From the NCBI RefSeq assembly GCF_003732225.1, contig NZ_MOBJ01000010.1, positions 1 through 64,000 of the forward strand: a stretch of DNA of 64,000 nucleotides. Direction: 5' to 3'. The notes under the pieces were generated by a model that saw only the letters and a program-made list of their open reading frames with translations, was not told where the DNA came from and ran no database searches. Both the position numbers and the translations under genes were made by a program. Of this stretch, positions 42,493 to 51,808 are shown one piece after another; the first letter of the stretch is position 1; each line of letters opens with the position of its first letter. The DNA is from Pseudomonas brassicacearum (lineage in GTDB: Bacteria > Pseudomonadota > Gammaproteobacteria > Pseudomonadales > Pseudomonadaceae).

Positions 42493-42918
42493 ATGCGTTT
42501 AAAAATGATTTGCTTTGCTATTTTTGTATTTTTACTTTCAGCTGGGATAGCTCCCTACATTTTCGTAGATGGGCTATCCCAGCGTTCACCTGACGTAGTC
42601 AAGATAAGTGCCACGCGCCAGTATGTCGTAGAGAGGGTTCCGCTTCGGCTGTTTCCCTTCGATGAAAATTTGGCGTTTCTGCGGGTGACCGATTTGAATG
42701 AGCCAAGAAAAATATACCGAAGCCCGTTGTTTGAAATTGAAGAAGCAGATATGAGAAAAACCTTCGATTCGGGCCGGATCGGAACATCTTTTCTCGAGTT
42801 TAGTATAGAAAGGAAGTCTTTTATTTTTCACTCTGAATACCTGAGGGAGTACTGGCTAAATCGCTTCGTCGCTAACGCTCCGTATAGTGTTGAACCGATT
42901 ATTGAGAGTGGTAAATAA
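42493..42918 (+). CDS. membrane-anchored candidate immunity protein, copy 1
   Basis: This 141-residue protein starts with an uncleaved-looking hydrophobic segment (residues 4-25) and continues as a soluble domain likely facing the periplasm. It begins 2 bases after the candidate effector stop. It shares a pattern with the next protein: a VP motif, an aromatic-LRV-x-D core (AFLRVTD), P-x-K-x-YRSPL, a DMR triplet, then WLNRFVANAPYS near the C-terminus. Immunity is inferred from adjacency, size and topology; the family is not recognised. Confidence 0.6.
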   Translation: MRLKMICFAIFVFLLSAGIAPYIFVDGLSQRSPDVVKISATRQYVVERVPLRLFPFDENLAFLRVTDLNEPRKIYRSPLFEIEEADMRKTFDSGRIGTSFLEFSIERKSFIFHSEYLREYWLNRFVANAPYSVEPIIESGK

Positions 42919-42921
42919 GTT

Positions 42922-43356
42922 ATGTTTGTAAATGGTGATGCTTTTGCAAAGCACAAGAGTGCAATGTTTCGTGGCGCAATGGTGCTGGTTGTTCTGGTTG
43001 CTCTGCTAGTTGTTGTTGTTAATAAAATTTGCAACTTTCCAGCGAATGTTACAAGTATCGACACTTCCGGCCGCTACATTTTACAGAATGTACCGGTTGG
43101 TGGGATTTTGGGCTTGGGGGGGATGGCTTACCTTAGGGTTATTGATAGAGAGCGCCCAGAAAAAGCGTATCGGACGCCGCTCTATTCGACCCAGTTGCTG
43201 GATATGCGCTTATTTGAAGACGATAAGTCTGTCGGTGTCTATTGGTTGTACTTCAACAAAAAAGAAGAAACATTTGATATTGCTATGCCTCAGTGGGAGT
43301 GGCATTGGCTAAATATTTTTATCAGCAACACGCCATATGTACATCTGGAAAATTGA
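42922..43356 (+). CDS. membrane-anchored candidate immunity protein, copy 2
   Basis: This 144-residue protein has a strong N-terminal membrane helix (about 17-37, AMVLVVLVALLVVVVN). It is a paralogue of the previous protein, with AYLRVID, PEKAYRTPL, DMR and WLNIFISNTPYV in the same order. It starts 3 bases after copy 1. A tandem pair can mean immunity to two variants of a toxin, or an orphan immunity gene kept after a toxin was replaced. Low GC matches copy 1 and the candidate effector. Confidence 0.6.
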   Translation: MFVNGDAFAKHKSAMFRGAMVLVVLVALLVVVVNKICNFPANVTSIDTSGRYILQNVPVGGILGLGGMAYLRVIDRERPEKAYRTPLYSTQLLDMRLFEDDKSVGVYWLYFNKKEETFDIAMPQWEWHWLNIFISNTPYVHLEN

Positions 43357-43402
43357 TGAGCATTCGTGATGCATAGTGAATCCACAACCAGGCAGCTAAC
43401 CC

Positions 43403-45190
43403 ATGTCCTTTAACCACTACTACCAAAGCGAACTCACCGCACTTCGCCAGTTAGGTCGTCGATTCGCCGAGCGTAGCCCGGCATTAGCACCTTTCCTCGG
43501 CCAAGCCGGGCGTGACCCAGACGTGGAGCGGTTGCTGGAAGGCTTTGCGTTCCTCACCGGGCGCCTGCGGCAGAAGCTCGATGACGAGTTGCCGGAGCTC
43601 AGCCATTCGCTGATGCATTTGCTGTGGCCGAACTACATGCGGCCGTTGCCGGCGTTCAGCATTTTGCAGTTCGATCCGTTGAAGCGTTCCGGGCCGGCGT
43701 TGCAGGTCGAGCGTGATACGCCGATCGAGAGTGTGCCGATCGATGATGTGCGTTGCCGGTTTCGTACCTGCTACCCGACTGAAGTCCTGCCGCTGGACCT
43801 GACCGCGCTGACGTACTCGGTGAAGGGCGACGGTTCGCTGTTGAGCCTGCGCCTGGAGATGAGTTGCGACGGGCATATCGGCGAGCTGGACCTGAGTCGT
43901 CTGCGTCTGCACCTGGCCGGTGAGCGTTACATCAGCCAGATGCTTTACCTGAGCCTGTTGCGCAACCTGGAAGGTATCGAGCTGATTCCGCTGGACGCAG
44001 CCGGCAAGCCGCTCAATGGTGCCAACGGCACGCCGATGGCGTTCAAGATGCCTGGCGACCGCGTGCAGCCGGTGGGTTTTGCCGAAGAAGAAGCGTTGAT
44101 CCCGTATCCGCTGAACACCTTCCGTGGCTATCGCTACTTGCAGGAATATTTCGCCTTCCAGGACAAGTTCCTGTTCGTCGATTTGAACGGTCTGGATCTG
44201 CTCAAGTCACTGCCCGAAGACACCCTCAAGCAGATGCGCGGTCTGGAGTTGCGCTTCGACATTCGCAAGAGCGGCATCCAGCGTCTGCGCCCGACCCTGG
44301 ACAACGTGAAGCTCTACTGCACGCCCATCGTCAACCTGTTCAAGCACGACGCCTTGCCGATTCGCCTCGACGGTAAACAGGATGAATACCTGTTGCTGCC
44401 GGCCGAATACGACCTGGAAAACTGCGGGGTGTTTTCGGTTGAAGGCGTCACCGGCTGGAAGCCCGGTGGTCTGGGTTATCAGGAGTACGTGCCGTTCGAG
44501 TCCTTCGAGCACGACCCGAGTTTCGACGTACCGCAAAGCCGTCCGCATTACAGCATTCGCCAGCGCACTTCGTTGCTGCATGACGGCCTCGACACCTACC
44601 TGAGCTTCGGTATCCGCCACACCGAAGCCCATGAAACGCTGTCGATCGAGCTGATGTGCACCAACCAGAACCTGCCACGCCGGCTCAAGCTCGGCGACAT
44701 CTGCATGGCCTGTGAAGAGACTCCTGAGTTCCTCAGTTTCCGCAACATCACCCCGGCCACGTCGAGCTTCGCTCCGCCGCTGAGCCGCGACTTCCTGTGG
44801 AAGCTGATCAGCAACATGTCGCTCAACTACCTGTCGCTGGCCAACGTCGACGCGCTCAAGGTGATTCTCGAAACCTACGACCTGCCGCGTTACTACGACC
44901 AGCACGCGGAGAAGGTCAGCAAACGCCTGCTGGGCGGGCTCAAGTCGATCAAGCACCAGCACGTCGACCGACTGCACCGCGGGTTGCCGCTGCGCGGGTT
45001 GCGCACCGAGCTGACCATCGACCCGGAAGGCTATATCGGTGAAGGCGACCTGTTCGTCTTCGCTTCGGTTCTTAACGAGTTTTTCGCGCTTTACGCCAGT
45101 CTCAATTCGTACCACGAGCTGCGGGTAAAAAGCACACAGGGAGAGGTGTACCAATGGACACCACGTATGGGCCTTCAGCCTCTGCTTTAA
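43403..45190 (+). CDS. tssF: baseplate protein TssF, cluster 2
   Basis: The 595-residue protein starts MSFNHYYQSELTALRQLGRR and has VERLLEGFAFLTGRLRQKLD, LLWPNYMRPLPAFSILQF and FRGYRYLQEYFAFQDKFLFV, all TssF hallmarks. GC content and codon use return to the cluster norm here, after the AT-rich cargo block. Its end overlaps tssG by 37 bases. Confidence 0.97.
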   Translation: MSFNHYYQSELTALRQLGRRFAERSPALAPFLGQAGRDPDVERLLEGFAFLTGRLRQKLDDELPELSHSLMHLLWPNYMRPLPAFSILQFDPLKRSGPALQVERDTPIESVPIDDVRCRFRTCYPTEVLPLDLTALTYSVKGDGSLLSLRLEMSCDGHIGELDLSRLRLHLAGERYISQMLYLSLLRNLEGIELIPLDAAGKPLNGANGTPMAFKMPGDRVQPVGFAEEEALIPYPLNTFRGYRYLQEYFAFQDKFLFVDLNGLDLLKSLPEDTLKQMRGLELRFDIRKSGIQRLRPTLDNVKLYCTPIVNLFKHDALPIRLDGKQDEYLLLPAEYDLENCGVFSVEGVTGWKPGGLGYQEYVPFESFEHDPSFDVPQSRPHYSIRQRTSLLHDGLDTYLSFGIRHTEAHETLSIELMCTNQNLPRRLKLGDICMACEETPEFLSFRNITPATSSFAPPLSRDFLWKLISNMSLNYLSLANVDALKVILETYDLPRYYDQHAEKVSKRLLGGLKSIKHQHVDRLHRGLPLRGLRTELTIDPEGYIGEGDLFVFASVLNEFFALYASLNSYHELRVKSTQGEVYQWTPRMGLQPLL

Positions 45191-46161
45191 GCGGGCTGAC
45201 CCGAGGAATACGCGAGTACTCGCTGTTTCAGGCCGTGCTGCTGGTCGTCGATCGGCTGCGCGATGCCCACCCGTACCTGAGCGAAGAGGACTTGTACGAC
45301 CAGCTGGAATTCCAGGCCAACCCGAGCCTGGGTTTCCCTGGCAGCGACGTCGATCGCGTGGAGTTTTTCCACGAGCACGGGCAGCTGCGCGCGCGCCTGC
45401 GTTTCAACCTGATCGGCCTGGTCGGTTCCGGTTCGCCGCTGCCGGCGTTCTATGGTGAGCAAGCCCTGGGCGACAGCGAAGACGGCAACCCGACGCGCAA
45501 CTTCCTTGACCTGTTCCACCATCGCCTGCAACGGCTGATGCTGCCGATCTGGCGCAAGTACCGCTACCGCGCCAGCTTCGAGAGCGGCGCCCTCGACCCG
45601 TTCTCCTCGCAGCTGTTTGCGCTGATCGGCCTGGGTGGCGAAGACATCCGCAAGGCCCAGGAACTGAACTGGAAACGCCTGCTGCCGTACCTCGGCCTGT
45701 TGAGCTTGCGGGCGCACTCGGCGGCGTTGATCGAAGCCGTGCTGCGTTACTACTTCAAACATGCCGAACTGACCATCGAGCAGTGCATCGAGCGTCGCGT
45801 TGAAATCCTCGACGAGCAGCGTAACCGCCTGGGCCGCGCCAACAGCGCGCTCGGTGAAGACCTGGTGCTGGGCGAGAGCGTGCGCGACCGCAGCGGCAAG
45901 TTCCGGATTCACATCCGCGAACTCGACTGGCAACGCTTCCACGAATTCCTGCCGATCGGTTTCGGCTACCAGCCGCTGTGCGCGCTGGTGCGGTTCACCC
46001 TGCGTGACCCGCTCGATTACGACATTCGCCTGGTCCTGCGCCAGGAAGAAATCCGCGAACTGCGCATCGGTGAGCAGAACGCCTGTCGCCTTGGGTGGAC
46101 CAGTTGGCTGGGCCGCGAACACGCGGACGGCGTGGTGACCCTGGGTAGCAAAATTCATTAA
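45154..46161 (+). CDS. tssG: baseplate protein TssG, cluster 2
   Basis: The 335-residue protein begins inside tssF; the ATG is preceded by GGGAGAGG at seven bases. Family-typical stretches are EYSLFQAVLLVVDRL, LIGLVGSGSPLPAFY and FLDLFHHRLQRLMLPIW. The 37-base overlap with tssF has the same size as in cluster 1. It is followed by tssH after 13 bases. Confidence 0.96.
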   Translation: MDTTYGPSASALSGLTRGIREYSLFQAVLLVVDRLRDAHPYLSEEDLYDQLEFQANPSLGFPGSDVDRVEFFHEHGQLRARLRFNLIGLVGSGSPLPAFYGEQALGDSEDGNPTRNFLDLFHHRLQRLMLPIWRKYRYRASFESGALDPFSSQLFALIGLGGEDIRKAQELNWKRLLPYLGLLSLRAHSAALIEAVLRYYFKHAELTIEQCIERRVEILDEQRNRLGRANSALGEDLVLGESVRDRSGKFRIHIRELDWQRFHEFLPIGFGYQPLCALVRFTLRDPLDYDIRLVLRQEEIRELRIGEQNACRLGWTSWLGREHADGVVTLGSKIH

Positions 46162-46174
46162 GGATGGATGACCA

Positions 46175-48829
46175 ATGATCAACGTAGACCTGCAACAACT
46201 TATCCAGGCGCTGGACGCCGAAACCCGTCGTGACCTGGAAAGTTCGGCCGAACGCTGTGTTGCCCGTGGCGGCAGCAAAATCCTCGTCGAAGACTTGCTG
46301 CTGGGCCTGCTGGAGCGCCCGCAAGGCTTGCTCGCACGCGCGTTGCAAGACGCCGAAGTCGACGCTGGTGAACTCAGCGCTGCGTTGCAATCGCGGGTCG
46401 AGCACAGCGCCTCGCGCAACCCGGTGTTCGCCCCGGAACTGGTGCAGTGGCTGCAAGATGCGTTGCTGGTGGCCAACCTCGAACTGGGTCAGAGCCAGGT
46501 CGAACAGGCCGCGTTGATCCTCGCGCTGCTGCGCAATCCGATGCGCTATGCCGGCAGCCGCTACCAGCCATTGCTGGCGAAATTGAACATTGATCGCCTG
46601 AAGGATTTTGCCCTGTCGCAGAAGGAACAACCGGCCACCGGCAAACCGGCCGTACCGGGCGAATCGCTGCTGCAACGTTTTACCCACAACCTGACCCAGC
46701 AAGCCCGCGACGGCAAACTCGACCCGGTGCTGTGCCGCGATGGCGCGATTCGGCAGATGGTCGACATCCTCGCGCGTCGCCGCAAAAACAACCCGATTGT
46801 GGTCGGTGAAGCCGGCGTCGGTAAAACCGCGATCGTCGAAGGCCTCGCCTCGCGCATCGCTGCCGGTGAAGTGCCGCAAGTGCTCAAGGGTGTTGAACTG
46901 CTGTCGCTGGACATGGGCCTGCTGCAAGCCGGCGCCAGCGTCAAAGGTGAGTTCGAACGACGCCTCAAAGGCGTGATCGACGAAGTCAAAGCCTCGCCGA
47001 AACCGATCATCCTGTTCATCGACGAAGCTCACACCCTGATCGGCGCGGGCGGCAATGCCGGTGGTTCGGACGCGGCCAACCTGCTCAAACCTGCCTTGGC
47101 TCGTGGCGAGTTGCGCACCATCGCTGCCACCACCTGGGCCGAGTACAAAAAATACTTCGAGAAAGACCCGGCCTTGGCCCGTCGCTTCCAGCCGGTGCAG
47201 TTGCACGAGCCGACCGTCAGCGAAGCGGTGACTATCCTCCGTGGCCTGGCTCAGGTTTATGAGAAGAGCCACGGCATCTACCTGCGCGATGACGCGGTGG
47301 TTGCGGCGGCGGAATTGTCGGCACGTTACCTGGCCGGTCGGCAGCTGCCGGACAAAGCCGTCGATGTACTCGACACCGCTTGCGCCCGTGTGCGCATTAG
47401 CCTCGCCGCCGCGCCGGAGAGCCTCGAGCGTCTGCGTGGTGAACTGGCCGAAGGTGGGCGTCAGCGTCAGGCCCTGCGCCGCGATGCCGAAGCCGGTTTG
47501 CTGATCGACCACGAAGCGCTCGACGCTCTGGAGGATCGCCTGGACGCCGCCGAAGACGAAATGGTCGCCCTGGAATCCCTCTGGACCGAGCAGAAGGAAC
47601 TGGCCGAGCGCTTGCTGGAGCTGCGTCAGCAACTGGCAAAAGCTCGCGAAGCCGCTGCCGTCGAGCCGACCGTCACGGTTGAAGAAGACGCCGAAGGCAC
47701 GGTGATCGAAACCCTTGAAGCGGCCGTGGACGAAGCGCAAAGCGTCGAAGCCCTGGAAGCCGCGCTGAACGAAACCCACCGCGCCCTGACCGATGCCCAG
47801 GTCAAAGAACGGCTGGTGAGTTTTGAAGTGTGCCCGCGTCTGGTGGCTGAAGTGATCAGCGCCTGGACCGGCGTGCCGTTGGCGCAACTGGCCCGTGAGC
47901 ACAACGCCAAGGTCGCGAGCTTCGCCACCGACCTGCGCACCCGGATTCGCGGTCAGGAGCAAGCTGTGCACGCGCTGGATCGCTCGATGCGCGCCACCGC
48001 CGCCGGCCTGAACAAACCCGATGCGCCGGTGGGCGTGTTCCTGCTGGTCGGCCCGAGCGGTGTCGGCAAGACCGAAACCGCGCTGGCGCTGGCCGACTTG
48101 CTGTACGGCGGTGATCGTTTCATCACCACCATCAACATGTCCGAGTTCCAGGAGAAGCACACCGTCTCGCGGCTGATCGGCGCGCCGCCGGGCTACGTCG
48201 GTTACGGCGAAGGCGGCATGCTCACCGAAGCCGTGCGGCAGAAACCGTACTCGGTGGTACTGCTCGACGAAGTCGAAAAAGCCGACCCGGACGTGCTCAA
48301 CCTGTTCTACCAAATCTTCGACAAAGGCGTGGCCAACGACGGGGAAGGGCGTGAAATCGACTTCCGCAACACGCTGATCCTGATGACCTCGAACCTGGGC
48401 AGCGAGCGCATCAGCGAACTCTGCGAGAACGGTGCGCGGCCGACCGCTGAAGTCCTCGAAGAAACCATCCGCCCGGTGCTCAGCAAACACTTCAAACCGG
48501 CGTTGCTGGCGCGTATGCGCGTGGTGCCGTACTACCCGGTCGGCGGCCCGGTGCTGCGCGAGCTGATCGAAATCAAACTGGGTCGCCTGGGCGAACGTTT
48601 GAACCGTCGTCAGCTGGAGTTCACTTACTGTCAGAACCTCGTCGATCACCTGGCCGAGCGTTGCACCCAAAGCGACAGCGGTGCGCGGCTGATCGACCAC
48701 TTGCTCGACCTGCACGTGTTGCCGCTGGTGGCGGATCGTCTGCTCGATGCGATGGCTACCGGTGAAAGCCTCAAGCGCGTTCATGCAACGCTCGATGGCG
48801 ACGCTAGCGTGACCTGCGAGTTCGCCTGA
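46175..48829 (+). CDS. tssH: ClpV AAA+ ATPase (TssH), cluster 2
   Basis: The 884-residue protein has an N-terminal Clp-like domain, Walker A GEAGVGKT (near 212) with LFIDEAHTLIG, a coiled middle domain (about 410-560), and the second Walker A GPSGVGKT (near 627) with VVLLDEVEKA. The middle domain carries an acidic insert (VEPTVTVEEDAEGTVIE) not present in the cluster 1 copy. It is immediately followed by the regulator gene. Confidence 0.98.
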   Translation: MINVDLQQLIQALDAETRRDLESSAERCVARGGSKILVEDLLLGLLERPQGLLARALQDAEVDAGELSAALQSRVEHSASRNPVFAPELVQWLQDALLVANLELGQSQVEQAALILALLRNPMRYAGSRYQPLLAKLNIDRLKDFALSQKEQPATGKPAVPGESLLQRFTHNLTQQARDGKLDPVLCRDGAIRQMVDILARRRKNNPIVVGEAGVGKTAIVEGLASRIAAGEVPQVLKGVELLSLDMGLLQAGASVKGEFERRLKGVIDEVKASPKPIILFIDEAHTLIGAGGNAGGSDAANLLKPALARGELRTIAATTWAEYKKYFEKDPALARRFQPVQLHEPTVSEAVTILRGLAQVYEKSHGIYLRDDAVVAAAELSARYLAGRQLPDKAVDVLDTACARVRISLAAAPESLERLRGELAEGGRQRQALRRDAEAGLLIDHEALDALEDRLDAAEDEMVALESLWTEQKELAERLLELRQQLAKAREAAAVEPTVTVEEDAEGTVIETLEAAVDEAQSVEALEAALNETHRALTDAQVKERLVSFEVCPRLVAEVISAWTGVPLAQLAREHNAKVASFATDLRTRIRGQEQAVHALDRSMRATAAGLNKPDAPVGVFLLVGPSGVGKTETALALADLLYGGDRFITTINMSEFQEKHTVSRLIGAPPGYVGYGEGGMLTEAVRQKPYSVVLLDEVEKADPDVLNLFYQIFDKGVANDGEGREIDFRNTLILMTSNLGSERISELCENGARPTAEVLEETIRPVLSKHFKPALLARMRVVPYYPVGGPVLRELIEIKLGRLGERLNRRQLEFTYCQNLVDHLAERCTQSDSGARLIDHLLDLHVLPLVADRLLDAMATGESLKRVHATLDGDASVTCEFA

Positions 48830-48839
48830 GGTGGGTGTG

Positions 48840-50357
48840 ATGTTCACTCGAGTGCCGCAACCGCTCAAGTATGCCGAGGCCTTGCTGGCGCAGTTCGCCA
48901 GCTTGTCGCGCGCGGCTGACGGCGCGGCGCTGCTGGGTGATTTCGTGCGGGCGGTGGCCGAACTCAGTGGCTGTGAGCTGAGCCAGCTGTACCTGCTCGA
49001 CGCCACCCACACCAGCCTCGGGCTGAACGCCGAGTGTTTGCAGGGCATCCTGCAACCACGGGAAACCGCGAGCCTGCCGGCCGACTACAACGGTGAGCAA
49101 CTGCTGCAGTTTTCCCTGTGCCAGAACCGTGTGTTGAGCCTCACGGGGCTCAGTGGCAGTCTGCACGAAACCAGTTTCCTGCCGGCTCAGGCAGTGCCGT
49201 GGCAGTCGCTGCTCTGTATGCCGCTGGTCAGTCCGCAAAAAGCGGTGGTCGGCCTGCTGCTGTGCGCTAGCCGCGAACAGGTTGAATTGCAGGGATTCGC
49301 CGATTCGCTCGGGCAACTGGGGTCGTTCGTACTCGGGCAATTGCACCTGCTGCAACGCTTGCGTCGGCCGGTGGGCGATGTGTCGCCAATGCCCAGCAGC
49401 GTGCCCAGCGCCAGCGGTTACGGGTTGATCGGCAAGAGCTCGGCGATGCGCCAGACCTACCAGTTGATCAGCAAGGTACTGCACAGCCCGTACACCGTGT
49501 TGCTGCGCGGCGAAACCGGCACCGGCAAGGAAGTGGTGGCGCGGGCCATTCACGATTGCGGGCCGCGCCGTTCCCAGGCGTTCATCGTGCAGAACTGCGC
49601 GGCGTTCCCTGAAAACCTGCTGGAAAGTGAGCTGTTCGGCTACCGCAAAGGCGCCTTCACCGGCGCCGACCGTGACCGCGCCGGGCTGTTCGATGCGGCC
49701 AACGGCGGGACTTTGTTGCTGGACGAAATTGGCGACATGCCGTTGTCCCTGCAATCCAAGCTATTGCGAGTCTTGCAGGAAGGCGAGATTCGTCCGCTGG
49801 GCTCCAACGACACCCACAAAATCGACGTGCGCATCATCGCCGCGACTCACCGGGACCTGGCGGTACTGGTCAGCGAAGGCAAATTCCGCGAAGACCTGTA
49901 TTACCGCCTCGCGCAGTTTCCGATTGAGCTGCCGGCCTTGCGCCAGCGTGAAGGCGACATCCTCGACCTGGCCCGACACTTTGCCGACAAGGCCTGCGCC
50001 TTCCTGCAACGCGATGCGGTGCGCTGGTCCGACGCGGCGCTCGATCACCTGTCGAGCTACGCCTTCCCCGGCAACGTTCGTGAGCTCAAAGGTCTGGTCG
50101 AACGCGCTGTGTTGCTCTGCGAAGGCGGCGAGTTGCTGGCCGAACATTTCTCGCTGCGCATCGACGTCGCGCCGCAGGAATGCAGCCTGAACCTGCGCGA
50201 ACGTCTGGAGCAGGTCGAGCGCAGTCTGTTGCTTGATTGCCTGCGCAAAAACGACGGCAACCAAACCCTCGCCGCCCGCGAACTCGGCCTGCCACGGCGC
50301 ACGCTGCTGTACCGCCTCGGGCGCCTGAACATCAATCTCGGCGATTTCGATGGATAG
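48840..50357 (+). CDS. sigma-54-dependent T6SS transcription activator (Sfa/VasH type)
   Basis: The ATG at 48840 is preceded by GAGG at suitable distance and gives 505 residues; a GTG nine bases earlier is possible. Domains: a GAF-like sensor in the first about 180 residues, a central AAA+ enhancer-binding domain with Walker A GETGTGKE (near 224) and the sigma-54-contact loop GAFTGA (near 270), and a Fis-type helix-turn-helix at the C-terminus (NQTLAARELGLPRRTLLYRL). No receiver domain is present, so it is not a classical response regulator. In H2-type clusters this gene (sfa2) sits between clpV2 and fha2, as here. It probably activates sigma-54 promoters of T6SS genes. Confidence 0.93.
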   Translation: MFTRVPQPLKYAEALLAQFASLSRAADGAALLGDFVRAVAELSGCELSQLYLLDATHTSLGLNAECLQGILQPRETASLPADYNGEQLLQFSLCQNRVLSLTGLSGSLHETSFLPAQAVPWQSLLCMPLVSPQKAVVGLLLCASREQVELQGFADSLGQLGSFVLGQLHLLQRLRRPVGDVSPMPSSVPSASGYGLIGKSSAMRQTYQLISKVLHSPYTVLLRGETGTGKEVVARAIHDCGPRRSQAFIVQNCAAFPENLLESELFGYRKGAFTGADRDRAGLFDAANGGTLLLDEIGDMPLSLQSKLLRVLQEGEIRPLGSNDTHKIDVRIIAATHRDLAVLVSEGKFREDLYYRLAQFPIELPALRQREGDILDLARHFADKACAFLQRDAVRWSDAALDHLSSYAFPGNVRELKGLVERAVLLCEGGELLAEHFSLRIDVAPQECSLNLRERLEQVERSLLLDCLRKNDGNQTLAARELGLPRRTLLYRLGRLNINLGDFDG

Positions 50358-50394
50358 GCCCATGACGCGTCATCTCACCCATTTTGCTTCTGTC

Positions 50395-50419
50395 AGCGCC
50401 GCCCTCAAGGGTCGGCGCT
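50395..50419 (+). terminator. GC-rich hairpin after the activator gene
   Basis: AGCGCCG (50395-50401) and CGGCGCT (50413-50419) pair perfectly, with an inner CCCT/AGGG stem. TTGTGCATTGTTT follows, a weak T-tract. It lies in the 93-base gap between the activator and the small lipoprotein gene and could attenuate transcription into the fha-tssJKLM half of the operon. Confidence 0.5.
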
Positions 50420-50450
50420 TTGTGCATTGTTTAGCCCTGGAGACCCTCTG

Positions 50451-50591
50451 ATGTCTGTTCGTCACTGGCAAGCCGTCCTGCTGACCCTCGTCGTTCTATG
50501 CGGCCTCGGCGGCTGTAGCGGCAATTACAAATTCAACGACAACACCTATCGCCCACTGGGTGATCCGCAGGCGGTCAATCGCGGCAAGTGA
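50451..50591 (+). CDS. 46-residue T6SS-associated lipoprotein
   Basis: The ATG at 50451, with GGAG ten bases upstream, opens a 46-residue frame ending at TGA 50589-50591. It starts MSVRHWQAVLLTLVVLCGLG and has lipobox LGGC (Cys22). The mature part is only about 25 residues and ends PLGDPQAVNRGK. It is too short for usual ORF cut-offs. H2-type clusters of Pseudomonas carry a small lipoprotein gene near the activator and fha2, so position supports it. Its role is unknown; a TssJ accessory is one possibility. Confidence 0.8.
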   Translation: MSVRHWQAVLLTLVVLCGLGGCSGNYKFNDNTYRPLGDPQAVNRGK

Positions 50592-50608
50592 CCGCAAGGA
50601 GCGACATC

Positions 50609-51808
50609 ATGGAACTGGTTTTCGAAATGCTGAACACCAAGCAGTTCGTGCCCACGGATTTGTGCCAAAAGACCTTCAAGCAGGCTGGCGGCGTGATCGG
50701 GCGGGGCGAGGATTGCGACTGGATCATTCCGGACCGCAAGCGTCACCTGTCCAACCACCACGCGCTGATCAGCTACCGCGACGGCACGTTTTTCCTGACC
50801 GACACCAGCAGCAACGGTATCCAGGCCAGCGAAAGCGGCGCGCGTCTGCGCAAGGGTGAAGCACAGCGTATCGAACACGGCAGCGTCTACGTGCTGGGGG
50901 ATTTCGAAATCCGTGCGCGGCTGGTGCGCGATCCGGCCACCTTCGATACCGAAGTCGGCCGCCCGCAAGCGGCCGGCAGCATCATTCCAGACGATGCGTT
51001 TCTCGACCTTGATCCGCTCATGGCGCTTGATCAGCAGGAACGGGTCTACTCGGAAATCGACGAACTGAGCGCCCTCAACGCACCGCGTCAGGAGCCACGC
51101 CAGCGTGCCGACTATGCGCGCATCGACATGGAAAGCCTGCTGGTGCCGGAACTGGTGGCCGCGCCTGCCGCGCCAGAACCTGCGCCGGCGCCGAAGGCGG
51201 TTGAGCGCCAAAGCGAAGGCTTCTGGGAGCATTTCGGCGATGCGCTGGGCGTCGACCTCAAAGGCCTCGATCACGACAGCCGTGAAGCCCTGGCGATCAA
51301 CGCCGCGCGTTTGCTCAAGCAAAGCGTCGGCGGTTTGCAGCAGAGCCTGCGCACCCGTTCTGAGCTGAAAAACGAACTGCGTCTGGCGCAGACCACGGTG
51401 CAAGGCACTGGCAAAAACCCGCTGAAATTTGCCGTCGATGCCGGTGAAGCGCTGGGCATTCTGTTGCAGGGCGACAAACCCGGCCAGTTGCCGGCCGGGC
51501 AGGCGATTTCGCGGGCGTTCCGTGATTTGCAGGCGCACCAGGTGGCCTTGCTCACCGCCAGCCGTGCGGCAGTACGCGGCACCCTCGAACACTTCTCGCC
51601 ACAGCAACTGACCCTGCGTTTCGAGCGCGACGGCAACAAGCCGCTGCTCGCCACCTCGGGCAGCCGCTGGAGAGCCTACGGCCGTTATCACCAGGCGCTG
51701 CGTCAGGACGATGACTGGAGCGAACGCCTGCTGGCGCGGGATTTCGCCCAGGCCTACGAAGAACAGATCCGCCTGATTTCCACCCTACACACCGACCACC
51801 AAGGATGA
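50609..51808 (+). CDS. tagH: FHA-domain T6SS protein, cluster 2
   Basis: The ATG at 50609, preceded by AAGGAG, gives 399 residues. The FHA domain is at about 22-110 (VIGRGEDCDWIIPD, LSNHHALISYRDG, LTDTSSNGIQAS), followed by a shorter linker than the cluster 1 protein and the C-terminal T6SS FHA domain (about 205-399). It is the likely substrate or reader for the kinase/phosphatase pair at 58077-59809. Its stop overlaps the tssJ start (ATGA). Confidence 0.94.
   Translation: MELVFEMLNTKQFVPTDLCQKTFKQAGGVIGRGEDCDWIIPDRKRHLSNHHALISYRDGTFFLTDTSSNGIQASESGARLRKGEAQRIEHGSVYVLGDFEIRARLVRDPATFDTEVGRPQAAGSIIPDDAFLDLDPLMALDQQERVYSEIDELSALNAPRQEPRQRADYARIDMESLLVPELVAAPAAPEPAPAPKAVERQSEGFWEHFGDALGVDLKGLDHDSREALAINAARLLKQSVGGLQQSLRTRSELKNELRLAQTTVQGTGKNPLKFAVDAGEALGILLQGDKPGQLPAGQAISRAFRDLQAHQVALLTASRAAVRGTLEHFSPQQLTLRFERDGNKPLLATSGSRWRAYGRYHQALRQDDDWSERLLARDFAQAYEEQIRLISTLHTDHQG

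Noticed and set aside
45995..49048. 1017-codon minus-strand frame opposite cluster 2 tssH.
   Set aside because: Antisense to a fully conserved ClpV gene; low-complexity protein with no recognisable domain.
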